Both the position numbers and the translations under genes were made by a program. A stretch of DNA of 10,022 nucleotides from Rhodospirillaceae bacterium (GTDB lineage: Bacteria > Pseudomonadota > Alphaproteobacteria > MPNO01 > UBA2964): the NCBI GenBank assembly GCA_018660305.1, contig JABJKO010000208.1, forward strand, positions 1 through 10,022, written 5' to 3'. Positions 1-6,530 of this stretch are shown here, in pieces. The notes under the pieces were generated by a model that did not search any database, had not been told where the DNA came from, and saw nothing but the letters and a program-made list of their open reading frames with translations. Numbering within the stretch: position 1 is the stretch's first letter; the number at the start of each line of letters is the position of its first letter.

Positions 1-247
1 CGCTACGAAAATCGATCAGTCGCTTCCGGTAATAGCCGACGAATCCCGATGAAAACCCGAATACTTCAGTCATCAGGGCGGTGCCGATGGCGGCCGCCGT
101 CGTAAGGGGATATTCCGGACCCAATATGGGGAAAATGATGACGAAGATGGGGATAAAGAGGGCTGCCCCGCCAATGCCGCTCAGCATTGCCGTCGTTGCA
201 ACACAGATCGAAATGGGGAACATGAACCAATAAATCGACCAATCCAT
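1..247 (-). CDS. TauE/SafE-family permease, N-terminal part (cut by window edge)
   Basis: About 82 codons are visible, starting at an ATG (247-245); an in-frame stop at 265-263 lies just upstream, so the start is well bounded, although no strong Shine-Dalgarno precedes it. The peptide opens with a long hydrophobic segment (about residues 8-42) containing the small-residue turn SGIGGAALFIP. A second membrane segment rich in Ala, Gly and Thr follows (TTAAAIGTALMTEVFGF), then a positively charged loop (YYRKRLIDFR). This is the usual N-terminus of the TauE/SafE (DUF81) family, multi-pass inner-membrane proteins proposed to export sulfite or small organic sulfur/anion compounds. The substrate here is unknown. 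It lies downstream of hspQ on the same strand, separated by 111 bases holding a strong hairpin, so co-transcription is possible but not shown. Family assignment is fairly sure; function is inference from the family. Confidence 0.8.
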   Translation of the reverse strand, partial: MDWSIYWFMFPISICVATTAMLSGIGGAALFIPIFVIIFPILGPEYPLTTAAAIGTALMTEVFGFSSGFVGYYRKRLIDFRS

Positions 248-282
248 ACCGGGCCTGAACTTTCAAATCGTCGACTGGCGCA

Positions 283-308
283 CGCCGCGCCATAACCAGA
301 GCGCGGCG
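283..308. repeat. Strong GC inverted repeat between hspQ and the permease gene
   Basis: CGCCGCGC (283-290) is a perfect inverted complement of GCGCGGCG (301-308), with a 10-base loop (291-300). Eight uninterrupted G-C pairs make this the most stable hairpin seen in any intergenic region of the window. Neither strand has a U-tract after it, so it is not a textbook intrinsic terminator. It could be a U-less terminator or 3' stabiliser for hspQ, or a partial block limiting read-through into the permease gene. Confidence 0.5.
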
Positions 309-358
309 AGACTAGAGGCAATAATGGCCCATGGCCAGTGGGTTGGTTCGCCGCGGAA

Positions 359-670
359 TCAGTTATGCGATGTTTGGAGAAAGTAGCTTCCGTCCTCGAA
401 GTGCGAAAACACATCCTCCACCATTGGATGGGTCACCGGCTGCCGGCTATGGTCGGCTGTCAGGTGGCGCTCCGCCACATAGGTGGTGTGGTCCGAGCCG
501 TCGACAAGAACATGGTACCAGGGCTTATCTTTGGGCGGCCGGCTGGTGGCCATCGTTTCGTACCATTCGTCGCTCCCCGAAAAGACGGGGTCGACATCGA
601 ATACGACGCCACGATAACCGAACTTCTGATGGCTGATGAGCTGTCCAACGTAGAATTGTGCTTCGGCCAT
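359..670 (-). CDS. hspQ: Heat shock protein HspQ (hemimethylated-DNA-binding YccV-like)
   Basis: This 103-residue protein matches HspQ in length (about 105 in E. coli) and in its landmarks: an N-terminal VGQLISHQKFGYRGVVFDVDP strand pair (about residues 8-28), the central KPWYHVLVD (about 48-56) and TTYVAERHL (about 62-70). These form the YccV/HspQ beta-barrel domain. In enterobacteria HspQ binds hemimethylated DNA, affects DnaA level, and acts as a specificity-enhancing factor for Lon protease; it is cytoplasmic and heat-induced. The ATG at 670-668 is the only start that keeps the conserved N-terminus. No clear Shine-Dalgarno is seen just upstream, which is AT-rich. A candidate vegetative promoter lies at 702-731; I did not find a convincing heat-shock sigma32 site. 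It is divergent from the lipoprotein gene. Identification is confident. Confidence 0.93.
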   Translation of the reverse strand: MAEAQFYVGQLISHQKFGYRGVVFDVDPVFSGSDEWYETMATSRPPKDKPWYHVLVDGSDHTTYVAERHLTADHSRQPVTHPMVEDVFSHFEDGSYFLQTSHN

Positions 671-701
671 AATAACATTTGCGCTGTGTTATAGTTAACG
701 G

Positions 702-731
702 ATCATAAACTGATGAACGTTAAGGTAGCAA
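702..731 (-). promoter_or_regulatory. Candidate sigma70-type promoter for hspQ
   Basis: Read on the minus strand, TTGCTA (731-726, 4 of 6 to TTGACA), an 18-base spacer and TATGAT (707-702, 5 of 6 to TATAAT) lie about 32 bases upstream of the hspQ ATG, in an AT-rich stretch. A second possible -10, TATAAC, is closer to the gene but lacks a good -35. The call rests on motif match alone. Confidence 0.35.
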
Positions 732-893
732 ACTCGCAGACTGATTTGGCGGGCCTTGTGCAGGATTGACAGGGATTACGCCAAAGAATCAAAGCCCTAC
801 TAGCATCGTCGGTAGAATTGATGTATGGATACTGCCGTCGCTTGTACGCCCTGGCCTGGGGTTGGCCACTGAATAAACCGTCAGGAGGAAACG

Positions 894-1163
894 ATGAAAT
901 TTGCTAAAATGATTGTTATTGCCGCTTTGCCACTTGCTCTCGCCGTTGGTTGCGAGACGCCCGCTGGCGATAGCATGAAGATTGATCAGGCAAACAAGAC
1001 CGCCATGTCGGCGGAAAGCGCTGCCAAGCGGGCGGCTTCTGCCGCTAATGCGGCCGCCGCGTCTGCTGCGCAAGCAGCCCGTGCCGCTGAAGCGGCAGCT
1101 GCGGAAGCCAAAGCCGCCGGCGACAAAGCCGACCGCGTCTTCCGTAAGGGAATGCGTAAGTAA
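894..1163 (+). CDS. Small alanine-zipper outer-membrane lipoprotein (OprI/Lpp-like)
   Basis: This 89-residue protein has a short Lys-containing N-terminus, a hydrophobic signal (about residues 6-18) and a lipobox-like LAVGC, giving predicted lipidation at Cys20. Residue +2 is Glu, not Asp, so Lol sorting to the outer membrane is expected. The mature 70 residues are mostly an Ala-rich heptad helix (about 30-80) like the alanine zippers of Lpp and OprI, which trimerise. The C-terminus ends in Arg-Lys after a basic helix, resembling OprI, which ends SRK; in Lpp the terminal Lys is the residue joined to peptidoglycan. A strong Shine-Dalgarno AGGAGG (883-888) sits five bases before the ATG. The next gene, convergent, is an L,D-transpeptidase, the enzyme class that makes this link. 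Covalent attachment here is inference. The alternative is a free alanine-zipper lipoprotein. Confidence 0.82.
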   Translation: MKFAKMIVIAALPLALAVGCETPAGDSMKIDQANKTAMSAESAAKRAASAANAAAASAAQAARAAEAAAAEAKAAGDKADRVFRKGMRK

Positions 1164-1164
1164 A

Positions 1165-1179
1165 CCTAAATTTTTTAGG
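1165..1179. terminator. Weak AT-rich hairpin between convergent genes, possible bidirectional terminator
   Basis: CCTAAA (1165-1170) pairs with TTTAGG (1174-1179) across a three-base loop, two bases after the lipoprotein stop codon and in the 30-base gap before the stop of the convergent L,D-transpeptidase gene. The stem has only two G-C pairs. On the minus strand it is followed by a T-rich TTTACTT; on the plus strand no U-tract follows directly. Its position fits a terminator, but its strength is poor. Confidence 0.3.
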
Positions 1180-1193
1180 CTGGAGAAACGGCG

Positions 1194-2168
1194 TCAGGTT
1201 GTTTTCTTTTTGTCCGGACCGGTTTCCTTGTCGCGGAATACCGGAACTGGGATACCGCTTCGATCCCGGATGGCCTCGCTGACGGCCGTCCAATTGATTC
1301 GCTGAGCCTCGGGCCCGGCGGCTTCGGTGAGCCTGTGGGCGAGTTCCGGGACGGTCGCCGGCGTCATTTTACCGCGCTCTTCAAGCTCGATATTCTGATT
1401 GAGGTTCGGATGAGCTTCGATCATCAGCTCGCCCTGATGCCAGCCGGTCTTGACTTCCTGGCTGACCACGGTCACCGGCGCGCCAACCGGAATGCGCGAG
1501 AACAGATACTTGATATCTTCCGGGTACATCCGGACACAGCCGTGGCTGACTCGCCGGCCGACGCCCCACGGGTTGTTGGTGCCGTGGATCAGATAGGCGT
1601 TCCAGCCCAAATACAAGGCGTGGAGACCCAGCGGATTATTAGGGCCTGGCCGGACGACTCTGGGAAGGGTCGGGTCTTCTTTGCGGATGGATTTCGGCGG
1701 ATACCAGGCCGGATTTTGTTTCTTACGGACGATCTTTGTCCGGCCAACAGGCGTTTCCCAGGCTTCCTGACCAGTCCCGATAGGATAGGTTTCAACCGGA
1801 CCCCCGTTGGTGGGGAAATAATAGAGCCGCTGGTCCACGAGATTGAGCATGACACCCTCGCGGGGGCCCTCCGGCAGCAAATGAGCGGTCGGCAATACGA
1901 TCTGGGCACCGGCGCCCGGCACCCAGGGATCGAGGCCCCGATTGGCGGCCACCATCTCCACATAGCCGAGCTTATGGGTCCGCGCCAGATCGAGAAGCGT
2001 GTCGTCTTTCTGGGCAAAATAATGCCGGATCTCACCAACCATGTCCGGGTAGGTGATCATTGGCTGGTTTGAACTTGGTTTCCTTGCCTGTGCCGCCAAA
2101 GACGGTATGGCGAGGGACGCCGCTAGCCCGGCGACCACATCCCGCCGGCTTGGAAATCCATCAGTCAT
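1194..2168 (-). CDS. L,D-transpeptidase, YkuD domain, Tat-like signal
   Basis: This 324-residue protein carries the YkuD catalytic signature: HGTNNPWGVG followed by SHGCVRM, with catalytic Cys at about residue 211 and His at about 209 and 195. Before it lies a LysM-like segment (about 47-100), the ErfK/YbiS/YcfS arrangement. The N-terminus has a twin-arginine motif (SRRDVVAG, about residues 8-15), a hydrophobic stretch and an Ala-rich cleavage region, so Tat export to the periplasm is likely. Such enzymes either make 3-3 peptidoglycan cross-links or attach Lpp-type lipoproteins to diaminopimelate; its convergent neighbour is an Lpp/OprI-like lipoprotein, favouring the second role (inference). 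I chose ATG 2168 because GGAG lies nine bases upstream; a TTG at 2201 would add 11 residues before the signal. The tail after about residue 250 is charged and ends in KKKTT. Confidence 0.9.
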   Translation of the reverse strand: MTDGFPSRRDVVAGLAASLAIPSLAAQARKPSSNQPMITYPDMVGEIRHYFAQKDDTLLDLARTHKLGYVEMVAANRGLDPWVPGAGAQIVLPTAHLLPEGPREGVMLNLVDQRLYYFPTNGGPVETYPIGTGQEAWETPVGRTKIVRKKQNPAWYPPKSIRKEDPTLPRVVRPGPNNPLGLHALYLGWNAYLIHGTNNPWGVGRRVSHGCVRMYPEDIKYLFSRIPVGAPVTVVSQEVKTGWHQGELMIEAHPNLNQNIELEERGKMTPATVPELAHRLTEAAGPEAQRINWTAVSEAIRDRSGIPVPVFRDKETGPDKKKTT

Positions 2169-2336
2169 CGCCGCTATCTCCAACCCACCATTTTCAAGCA
2201 ATCACCCAATTGATGTAATCGTTGGACGTTGAAAAACCAATAAAAAATCCCGCGATGGCTCAAAAATACATTAACCATATCGAGTATTGCACGGAACGGC
2301 ACAAATCTGTATCCCCATATCGCGCGTGCAAGAGCA

Positions 2337-2370
2337 CCTTAACCGCACTGGTCTAAGCCTTCGGTTAGGG
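2337..2370. repeat. Inverted repeat, 9-pair stem with 16-base loop
   Basis: CCTTAACCG (2337-2345) pairs with CGGTTAGGG (2362-2370), with one G-T wobble at 2339/2368. It lies mid-gap, 56 bases upstream of the ubiX promoter -35. It could be a regulator's operator, a hairpin in a small RNA or leader, or chance. A T6 run at 2415-2420 is too far downstream to make it a standard terminator. Confidence 0.35.
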
Positions 2371-2425
2371 ATGTTGGCGTAGAGTCTGTTGGTCAGCCAT
2401 GGGGTTCGGGCAGGTTTTTTGGGCG

Positions 2426-2453
2426 TCGACAAATCTTAAAGATCGTCTATATT
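2426..2453 (+). promoter_or_regulatory. Sigma70-type promoter for ubiX
   Basis: TCGACA (2426-2431, 5 of 6 to consensus), a 16-base spacer and TATATT (2448-2453, 5 of 6) lie 29 bases upstream of the ubiX ATG, predicting a short leader of about 20-25 bases. It is the best vegetative promoter match in the window and correctly placed for the gene that follows. Confidence 0.55.
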
Positions 2454-2482
2454 CAATGACTTGCGTGTAGAAGGTATAGAAG

Positions 2483-3109
2483 ATGAAGAGAATTATCATC
2501 GGAATCACCGGGGCGACCGGGACGATTTATGGCTGGCGCCTCATGGAATTGCTGCGCAGCGAGGGCGAGACCGAAATTCATCTGGTCATGAGCCAGTCGG
2601 CCAAGCTGACCCTCAAGATGGAGCATGACGTCGAACTGGATTACATCCAGTCGCTGGCCCATGAGGTCCATCAGGCGGGCAATATCGGGGCGTCCATCTC
2701 CTCCGGTTCATTCCATAGCGAGGGCATGATCATCGCACCGTGCTCCATCAAGACCATGTCCAATATCGCCATGGGCAATACCGGCGATCTCATCAGCCGG
2801 GCCGCGGACGTTATCCTCAAGGAACGCCGCCGGCTGGTGGTCGCCATACGGGAGACACCGCTCCATGCCGGTCATCTCGAGAGTCTGATCAAGCTGGCCA
2901 ATCTGGGCGCGGTTATCTTTCCGCCGGTCCCGGCCTTTTATAACCGGCCGGCGACCCTGCTGGATATCGTCGACCAAAGCTGCATGCGCATGTTGGACCA
3001 GCTCGACATCAACGTGGAAAGCGCGCCGCGCTGGGGCGAGCAGGGCGGTGTTCCCGCCGTTGGCCAGAGTATCGAAGGCGGCAAGGCGAAGTCGAAGAGC
3101 GGGGAATAA
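2483..3109 (+). CDS. ubiX: UbiX-family flavin prenyltransferase
   Basis: This 208-residue protein is a typical UbiX/Pad1. It joins dimethylallyl phosphate to FMN to make prenylated FMN, the cofactor of UbiD-type decarboxylases, including the one in ubiquinone synthesis. Landmarks are the N-terminal FMN-binding GITGATG (residues 7-13), SSGSF (73-77), APCSIKTMS (85-93) and the RETPL strand (123-127). Residues Lys113, Arg123, Glu124, Tyr153 and Arg169 fall at the spacing of the active-site residues known in Pseudomonas UbiX (constant offset of 16). The ATG has AGAAGG (2469-2474) eight bases upstream. The C-terminal 25 residues are a short charged tail beyond the conserved core. No ubiD is in the window, so the partner decarboxylase is elsewhere. 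The gene converges on an alcohol dehydrogenase with six bases between stop codons and no visible terminator. Very confident. Confidence 0.96.
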   Translation: MKRIIIGITGATGTIYGWRLMELLRSEGETEIHLVMSQSAKLTLKMEHDVELDYIQSLAHEVHQAGNIGASISSGSFHSEGMIIAPCSIKTMSNIAMGNTGDLISRAADVILKERRRLVVAIRETPLHAGHLESLIKLANLGAVIFPPVPAFYNRPATLLDIVDQSCMRMLDQLDINVESAPRWGEQGGVPAVGQSIEGGKAKSKSGE

Positions 3110-3115
3110 GTCCGG

Positions 3116-4207
3116 TCACCCCATCCGCAGGATGGGCTTGACGGTCTCGCCGGTTTCGCTGTCGTGGATGGCCTGGGCGATGTCGTCGAAATCATAGAAT
3201 CTGGCCAGCCGGTCGAACGGGAACTGGCCCTGCATGAACAGATCCACCAGCTTCGGAATGAACACTTCCGGATTGCTGCTGCCCTCCATCTGACCGCGGA
3301 TCTTGCGATTTTTCATCAGGGGCCGCAGGGGCAATACTAAATCGCTGCCGTCCAGGGGCGCGGTGGCGAAACAGAACGTGCCGTGCGGCGCCAGAGAGTC
3401 TATGGCGTCGTTCATCACCGAGGCCACGCCGCTGGTATCGAACGAGAAATTCACGCCATGGGGGACGAGGTCGAGGATTCTCGTCGCCACCGGCCCGCCG
3501 CCGGCTTCGATAACCTCGGTCGCGCCTAGCTCGGTGGCGAGCTGCAGGCGGCGCGGATGCAGATCGATGGCGATGATCCGGGATGCGCCGGACAGCTTGG
3601 CCGCCATCACCGCCGACAGCCCCAGCGAACCCGCGCCAAACACCGCCAGTGTCTGGCCCGGCTTCATTTTAAAAACATTGAGCACGGTACCGGCGCCGGT
3701 CTGGATGCCGCAGCCCAGCGGGCCGAGCAGTTCCAGCGGTGCATCCTTACGCACTTTGACGATGCCGCGTTCCTGCCCGATGGCATGGGTGGCGAAGGAC
3801 GATTGGTTGAAGAAATCCCCATGCACCGGCTCGCCATCGGCCGACAGATAATGCTCGCCCTCGGGCCGGGTGCAGCCGAAATGATCGGCATTGTAGCAAT
3901 AGGCCGGCTCCGCATCGAGGCAGCTGGGACAGCGCCCGCAGGAGCCGAAGCTCATCACCACATGATCGCCCGGCACCACCTTGGTCACCGCGGCGCCTAC
4001 GGCCTCCACCACCCCGGATCCTTCATGACCGAGCACCACCGGCCGCGGCGACCGCCCGCCGGGCTCGGCGGTTTTGAGATCCGTATGACAGACGCCGGTC
4101 GCGGTGATCTTGACCAGTACTTCGTCGTCACGGGGCGCGGCCATGTCCAGCTCTTCGATGGACGGGGTCAGATTGTATTCCCGAAAAACAGCGGCGCGAA
4201 TTTTCAT
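3116..4207 (-). CDS. Zinc-dependent alcohol dehydrogenase, aryl-alcohol dehydrogenase type
   Basis: This 363-residue medium-chain dehydrogenase/reductase has the full zinc alcohol dehydrogenase set. Catalytic-zinc ligands are Cys40, His61 (in GHEGSGVVEAVG) and Cys166 (GCGIQTGAG). The four structural-zinc cysteines are 90, 93, 96 and 104. The Rossmann motif is GAGSLG (191-196), and Asp215 ends the second strand of the fold, which favours NAD over NADP. The length and the GCGIQTGAGTVLNV region recall benzyl- and aryl-alcohol dehydrogenases, which oxidise aromatic or other primary alcohols to aldehydes; the actual substrate is not readable from sequence. The ATG at 4207 has only a weak Shine-Dalgarno. 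It is downstream of, and on the same strand as, the amidase/transglutaminase pair, but a 248-base gap with a REP-like element lies between, so it probably has its own promoter. Confidence 0.92.
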   Translation of the reverse strand: MKIRAAVFREYNLTPSIEELDMAAPRDDEVLVKITATGVCHTDLKTAEPGGRSPRPVVLGHEGSGVVEAVGAAVTKVVPGDHVVMSFGSCGRCPSCLDAEPAYCYNADHFGCTRPEGEHYLSADGEPVHGDFFNQSSFATHAIGQERGIVKVRKDAPLELLGPLGCGIQTGAGTVLNVFKMKPGQTLAVFGAGSLGLSAVMAAKLSGASRIIAIDLHPRRLQLATELGATEVIEAGGGPVATRILDLVPHGVNFSFDTSGVASVMNDAIDSLAPHGTFCFATAPLDGSDLVLPLRPLMKNRKIRGQMEGSSNPEVFIPKLVDLFMQGQFPFDRLARFYDFDDIAQAIHDSETGETVKPILRMG

Positions 4208-4316
4208 GTCAGGGCTCGCTCAGGAGGGTTGCGTTGGATAATCGCGTTTCCTTTATGTCAGATGTCCGTTGCGGAGGTAAGTGGTCTTCCCCGGTTTCAG
4301 TGGACAGTTCTTCGAA

Positions 4317-4399
4317 GTCATTCTCGCACTTGATGCGAGGATCTTTCTCCCAGGGAGCCTCTGATTGGAGGGGATCCCCGGATCAAATCCGAGGATGAC
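4317..4399. repeat. REP-like bipartite palindromic element
   Basis: The outer arms GTCATTCTCG (4317-4326) and CGAGGATGAC (4390-4399) are inverted complements at 9 of 10 positions. Each half has its own hairpin: CTCGCA/TGCGAG (4323-4328 with 4334-4339) and CCCCGGA/TCCGAGG (4376-4382 with 4388-4394, one mismatch), both with five-base loops. The middle adds CTCCC/GGGAG (4347-4351 with 4353-4357) and CCTC/GAGG (4358-4361 with 4368-4371). Similar elements of the form GTCAT-CCCGG-CTTGA-CCGGG-AT are scattered between genes in many alphaproteobacteria (recognised from memory, not searched). It sits in the 248-base gap between the transglutaminase stop and the dehydrogenase start, where it may act as transcript stabiliser, terminator or insertion scar. 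Confidence 0.7.
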
Positions 4400-4455
4400 G
4401 CATTTGTGGTTGGTGGCCCCCGTGTGCCTCGTCTTGGGAATTTGCCGCGGGCGGG

Positions 4456-5178
4456 TTACCCGATCGGCCGTTCGTTCTCGAACGCGCTTTGTTCGGCTTT
4501 GATCTCGCGGTCCATGGCGGCGCGGGCGTCGGCATCATAGACGCTGGCCGGGTAGAATTCCTTGAAATCCCTCTCTACGCGCTCGAACGGGAAGTCTGAC
4601 CACACACCGTGATCGGCGACATAGTCCATGTGGCGGCGGCCCCTGGCGTCGAATTGCTGGAAAAGTGCGTGGCTTTCGCCGTCGAACTCTGTGGGCAGGA
4701 CGTCGAACCTGTCGCACAGCTCGATATTGAAGGCGGGCGCCGCCTTGATCCACTGCCCGTCGATGTGAAGCACCGCGAAGCCGTGATGCAGGAAGATCTC
4801 CTTGCCGCCCATCATTCGCCGCAGCCGGTCGGTGCATAGGTGGTTCTTCACGTCGGCGAGCCCGATCCCGGCGGGGATGCCGGTGGCGCGCGCGCAGGCG
4901 ATCAGCAGATTGGCCTTGGGCAGGCAGAAACCCGATTTGGCTGTCAGCACGCTGCTGGCCTTGTAAAGGCTGGGATCCATGCTGATGGTGTAGGGGTCGT
5001 AGCGGATGGAATCGCGGACCGCGTAGAACAGCTTGATGGCCTTGTCCTTGGCGGTCGGTGCATCACGCGCGGCGGCAAAGGCGAATTGGCGGACGGAATC
5101 CACATCGAAATCGAAATACTCGGTCGGTTCCATATAGGCGGGGCCGACCTCGGGGGTGCCGGTGGCGATGTGTTCCAT
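4456..5178 (-). CDS. Transglutaminase-like (papain-fold) protein with altered triad
   Basis: This 240-residue protein has the transglutaminase-like core: an N-terminal helical part with AVRDSIRYDPY (about 53-63), the nucleophile region KSGFCLPKANLL (Cys85), then GIPAGIG (100-106) and the His strand HHGFAVLHIDGQW (131-143, His132). In the usual core the third catalytic residue is an Asp in a W-x-x-x-D-P motif; here that position reads WIKAAPAF, placing Ala at 147. A related pattern, KATPAF, occurs in some bacterial members as I recall, so this may be a subfamily trait. No signal peptide is seen, so it is probably cytoplasmic. The start codon is eight bases after the amidase stop, with no strong Shine-Dalgarno, suggesting translational coupling. 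It could be a protease, amidase or peptide-processing enzyme. Family is fairly sure, function unknown. Confidence 0.82.
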   Translation of the reverse strand: MEHIATGTPEVGPAYMEPTEYFDFDVDSVRQFAFAAARDAPTAKDKAIKLFYAVRDSIRYDPYTISMDPSLYKASSVLTAKSGFCLPKANLLIACARATGIPAGIGLADVKNHLCTDRLRRMMGGKEIFLHHGFAVLHIDGQWIKAAPAFNIELCDRFDVLPTEFDGESHALFQQFDARGRRHMDYVADHGVWSDFPFERVERDFKEFYPASVYDADARAAMDREIKAEQSAFENERPIG

Positions 5179-5186
5179 GGTCTTGA

Positions 5187-6530
5187 CTACTCTTTGGACA
5201 GGACGGTCTCGATGGCCTGACCGACGGCCAGCAGGCGGACATCGCCCATCGTTTCGCCCACCACCATGAGCCCGGTGGGGGGCTCGCCCGGCCTGGTCAT
5301 GGGCAGCGACAGGGCGCAGCGATCGAGAAAATTGAAACAGAAGGTATTGCGCAGCATCAGGATGTTGCTGGCGGTATAGAGCGCTTCGTCCGTTTCCAGA
5401 TCGGCGATGGACGGCGCCACAATGGCCGTGGTGGGCATGATTACCGCATCGAACGGCGCGGTCACCGCATTCGCCCGCTCCATCAGATCCTCGCGGGCCC
5501 GGAGCACATCGTAGTAGTCCGCCGCATCCATCTGCTTGACCCGCTCGATGCGCGAGGCGACGCGGGGGTCGTAATGGTCGCGGCTGGATTCCAATTGCCG
5601 CCGATGGACGGCATAGGCCTCGGCATAGATGCCGCCGCCTTTGTTGATGATTGGTATTTCGCCAAGCCCGGTAAAGGGGATATCGGTGATCAGGGCGCCG
5701 GCCGCCGACAGAGCATCGAGGGTGTCCTGGAAGCGCGCCGCCACATAGTCCTCCATATCGTCCAGAACAAATGTCTGCGGCACTGCCAGCCGAAGCCCCT
5801 TGAGCGGCATGGAGGCCGGGACGATGGGATCGTTGCCGGCCAGGATCGCGTCGATCACCGCACAGCAGGCGACGCTGGCGGCAAGCGGGCCGACGGAATC
5901 CAGGGTGTGCGAGAGCGGGTAGGCGCCTTCGGTCGGGATCCGTCTCGCGGTGGGTTTGAAACCGGTGAGGCCGCAGAGAGAGGAGGGGATGCGGATCGAT
6001 CCGCCGGTGTCGGTGCCGATGGCGGCTGCCGCCATCCCGTCGCTGACCGAGACCGCCGCGCCGGACGATGACCCGCCGGGTATGCGGCCGGTGTCACGGT
6101 CCCAGGGGTTGCGGGGCGTGCCGTAATGGGGATTGAGCCCGAGGCCGGAATAGGCGAACTCGGTCATGTTGGTGCGCCCGATGATAATGGCGCCGGCCCG
6201 TCTCAGCCGGGCAACGGTGAGGGCGTCATCGAGGGCGGGCGGCGCGTCCTTGAGCAGGACTGAGCCGGCGGTGGTGGCCTCGCCGGCGATATCGAACAGA
6301 TCCTTGACCGATATGGGCAGGCCGGCGATGGGGGAGGGGACCTGGCCCAGTGCCCGAAGCCTGTCCGAAATGTCGGCCGCTTCGCGCGCCGGCTCGGCAT
6401 AGACCCGCAGCATGGTGCGGCCGCCTTCGCCGTCGGGATCGCCGATCCGGTCGAGGGCTGCCTCGATCAGGTCGCGGCTGGTGGTGCGGCCGGCCTTTAA
6501 ATCGTCGGCCAGGATGGCCAGGGGGATCAT
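5187..6530 (-). CDS. Amidase-signature family hydrolase
   Basis: This 447-residue protein is a complete amidase-signature enzyme, hydrolysing a carboxamide to acid plus ammonia by a Ser-cisSer-Lys triad. The catalytic Lys76 is in GLPISVKDLFD, the Ser cluster in PGGSSSGAAV (154-156) and the nucleophile Ser178 in GTDTGGSIRIPSS. The C-terminal half (VIMPTTAIVAPSI, then a small-residue substrate loop) is also typical. Length and pattern match general amidases and GatA relatives, but no gatB or gatC is nearby, so a role in tRNA amidation is unlikely; substrate unknown. I chose ATG 6530 because AAGGAA lies five bases upstream; the open frame continues 20 codons further to 6590 without family-like sequence. 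It is first of a two-gene unit with the transglutaminase-like gene and divergent from the MFS/Nudix pair. Confidence 0.93.
   Translation of the reverse strand: MIPLAILADDLKAGRTTSRDLIEAALDRIGDPDGEGGRTMLRVYAEPAREAADISDRLRALGQVPSPIAGLPISVKDLFDIAGEATTAGSVLLKDAPPALDDALTVARLRRAGAIIIGRTNMTEFAYSGLGLNPHYGTPRNPWDRDTGRIPGGSSSGAAVSVSDGMAAAAIGTDTGGSIRIPSSLCGLTGFKPTARRIPTEGAYPLSHTLDSVGPLAASVACCAVIDAILAGNDPIVPASMPLKGLRLAVPQTFVLDDMEDYVAARFQDTLDALSAAGALITDIPFTGLGEIPIINKGGGIYAEAYAVHRRQLESSRDHYDPRVASRIERVKQMDAADYYDVLRAREDLMERANAVTAPFDAVIMPTTAIVAPSIADLETDEALYTASNILMLRNTFCFNFLDRCALSLPMTRPGEPPTGLMVVGETMGDVRLLAVGQAIETVLSKE

Larger units (their letters stand above)
2169..2482. other. 314-base intergenic region between divergent L,D-transpeptidase and ubiX genes
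   Basis: No open reading frame of note lies here. It holds a nine-pair inverted repeat (2337-2370), a T6 run (2415-2420), a promoter for ubiX (2426-2453), and AT-rich sequence at about 2230-2280 where the transpeptidase promoter should be, although I found no convincing -35/-10 pair on the minus strand. The ends are set by the two chosen start codons. Confidence 0.6.

Noticed and set aside
338..694. Plus-strand frames opposite hspQ
   Set aside because: The minus strand codes for a full-length HspQ with all conserved segments.
766..794. TTGACA (766-771) as -35 of the lipoprotein gene promoter
   Set aside because: The -35 is perfect but the hexamer at 17-base spacing (TCAAAG) is a poor -10, and a better -10 (TAGAAT, 813-818) is too far away; not strong enough to annotate.
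1335..2072. 245-codon plus-strand frame opposite the L,D-transpeptidase
   Set aside because: Antisense shadow; the minus strand carries the complete YkuD signature.
2415..2420. T6 run as an intrinsic terminator
   Set aside because: No stable stem directly precedes it, and it lies just before the ubiX promoter.
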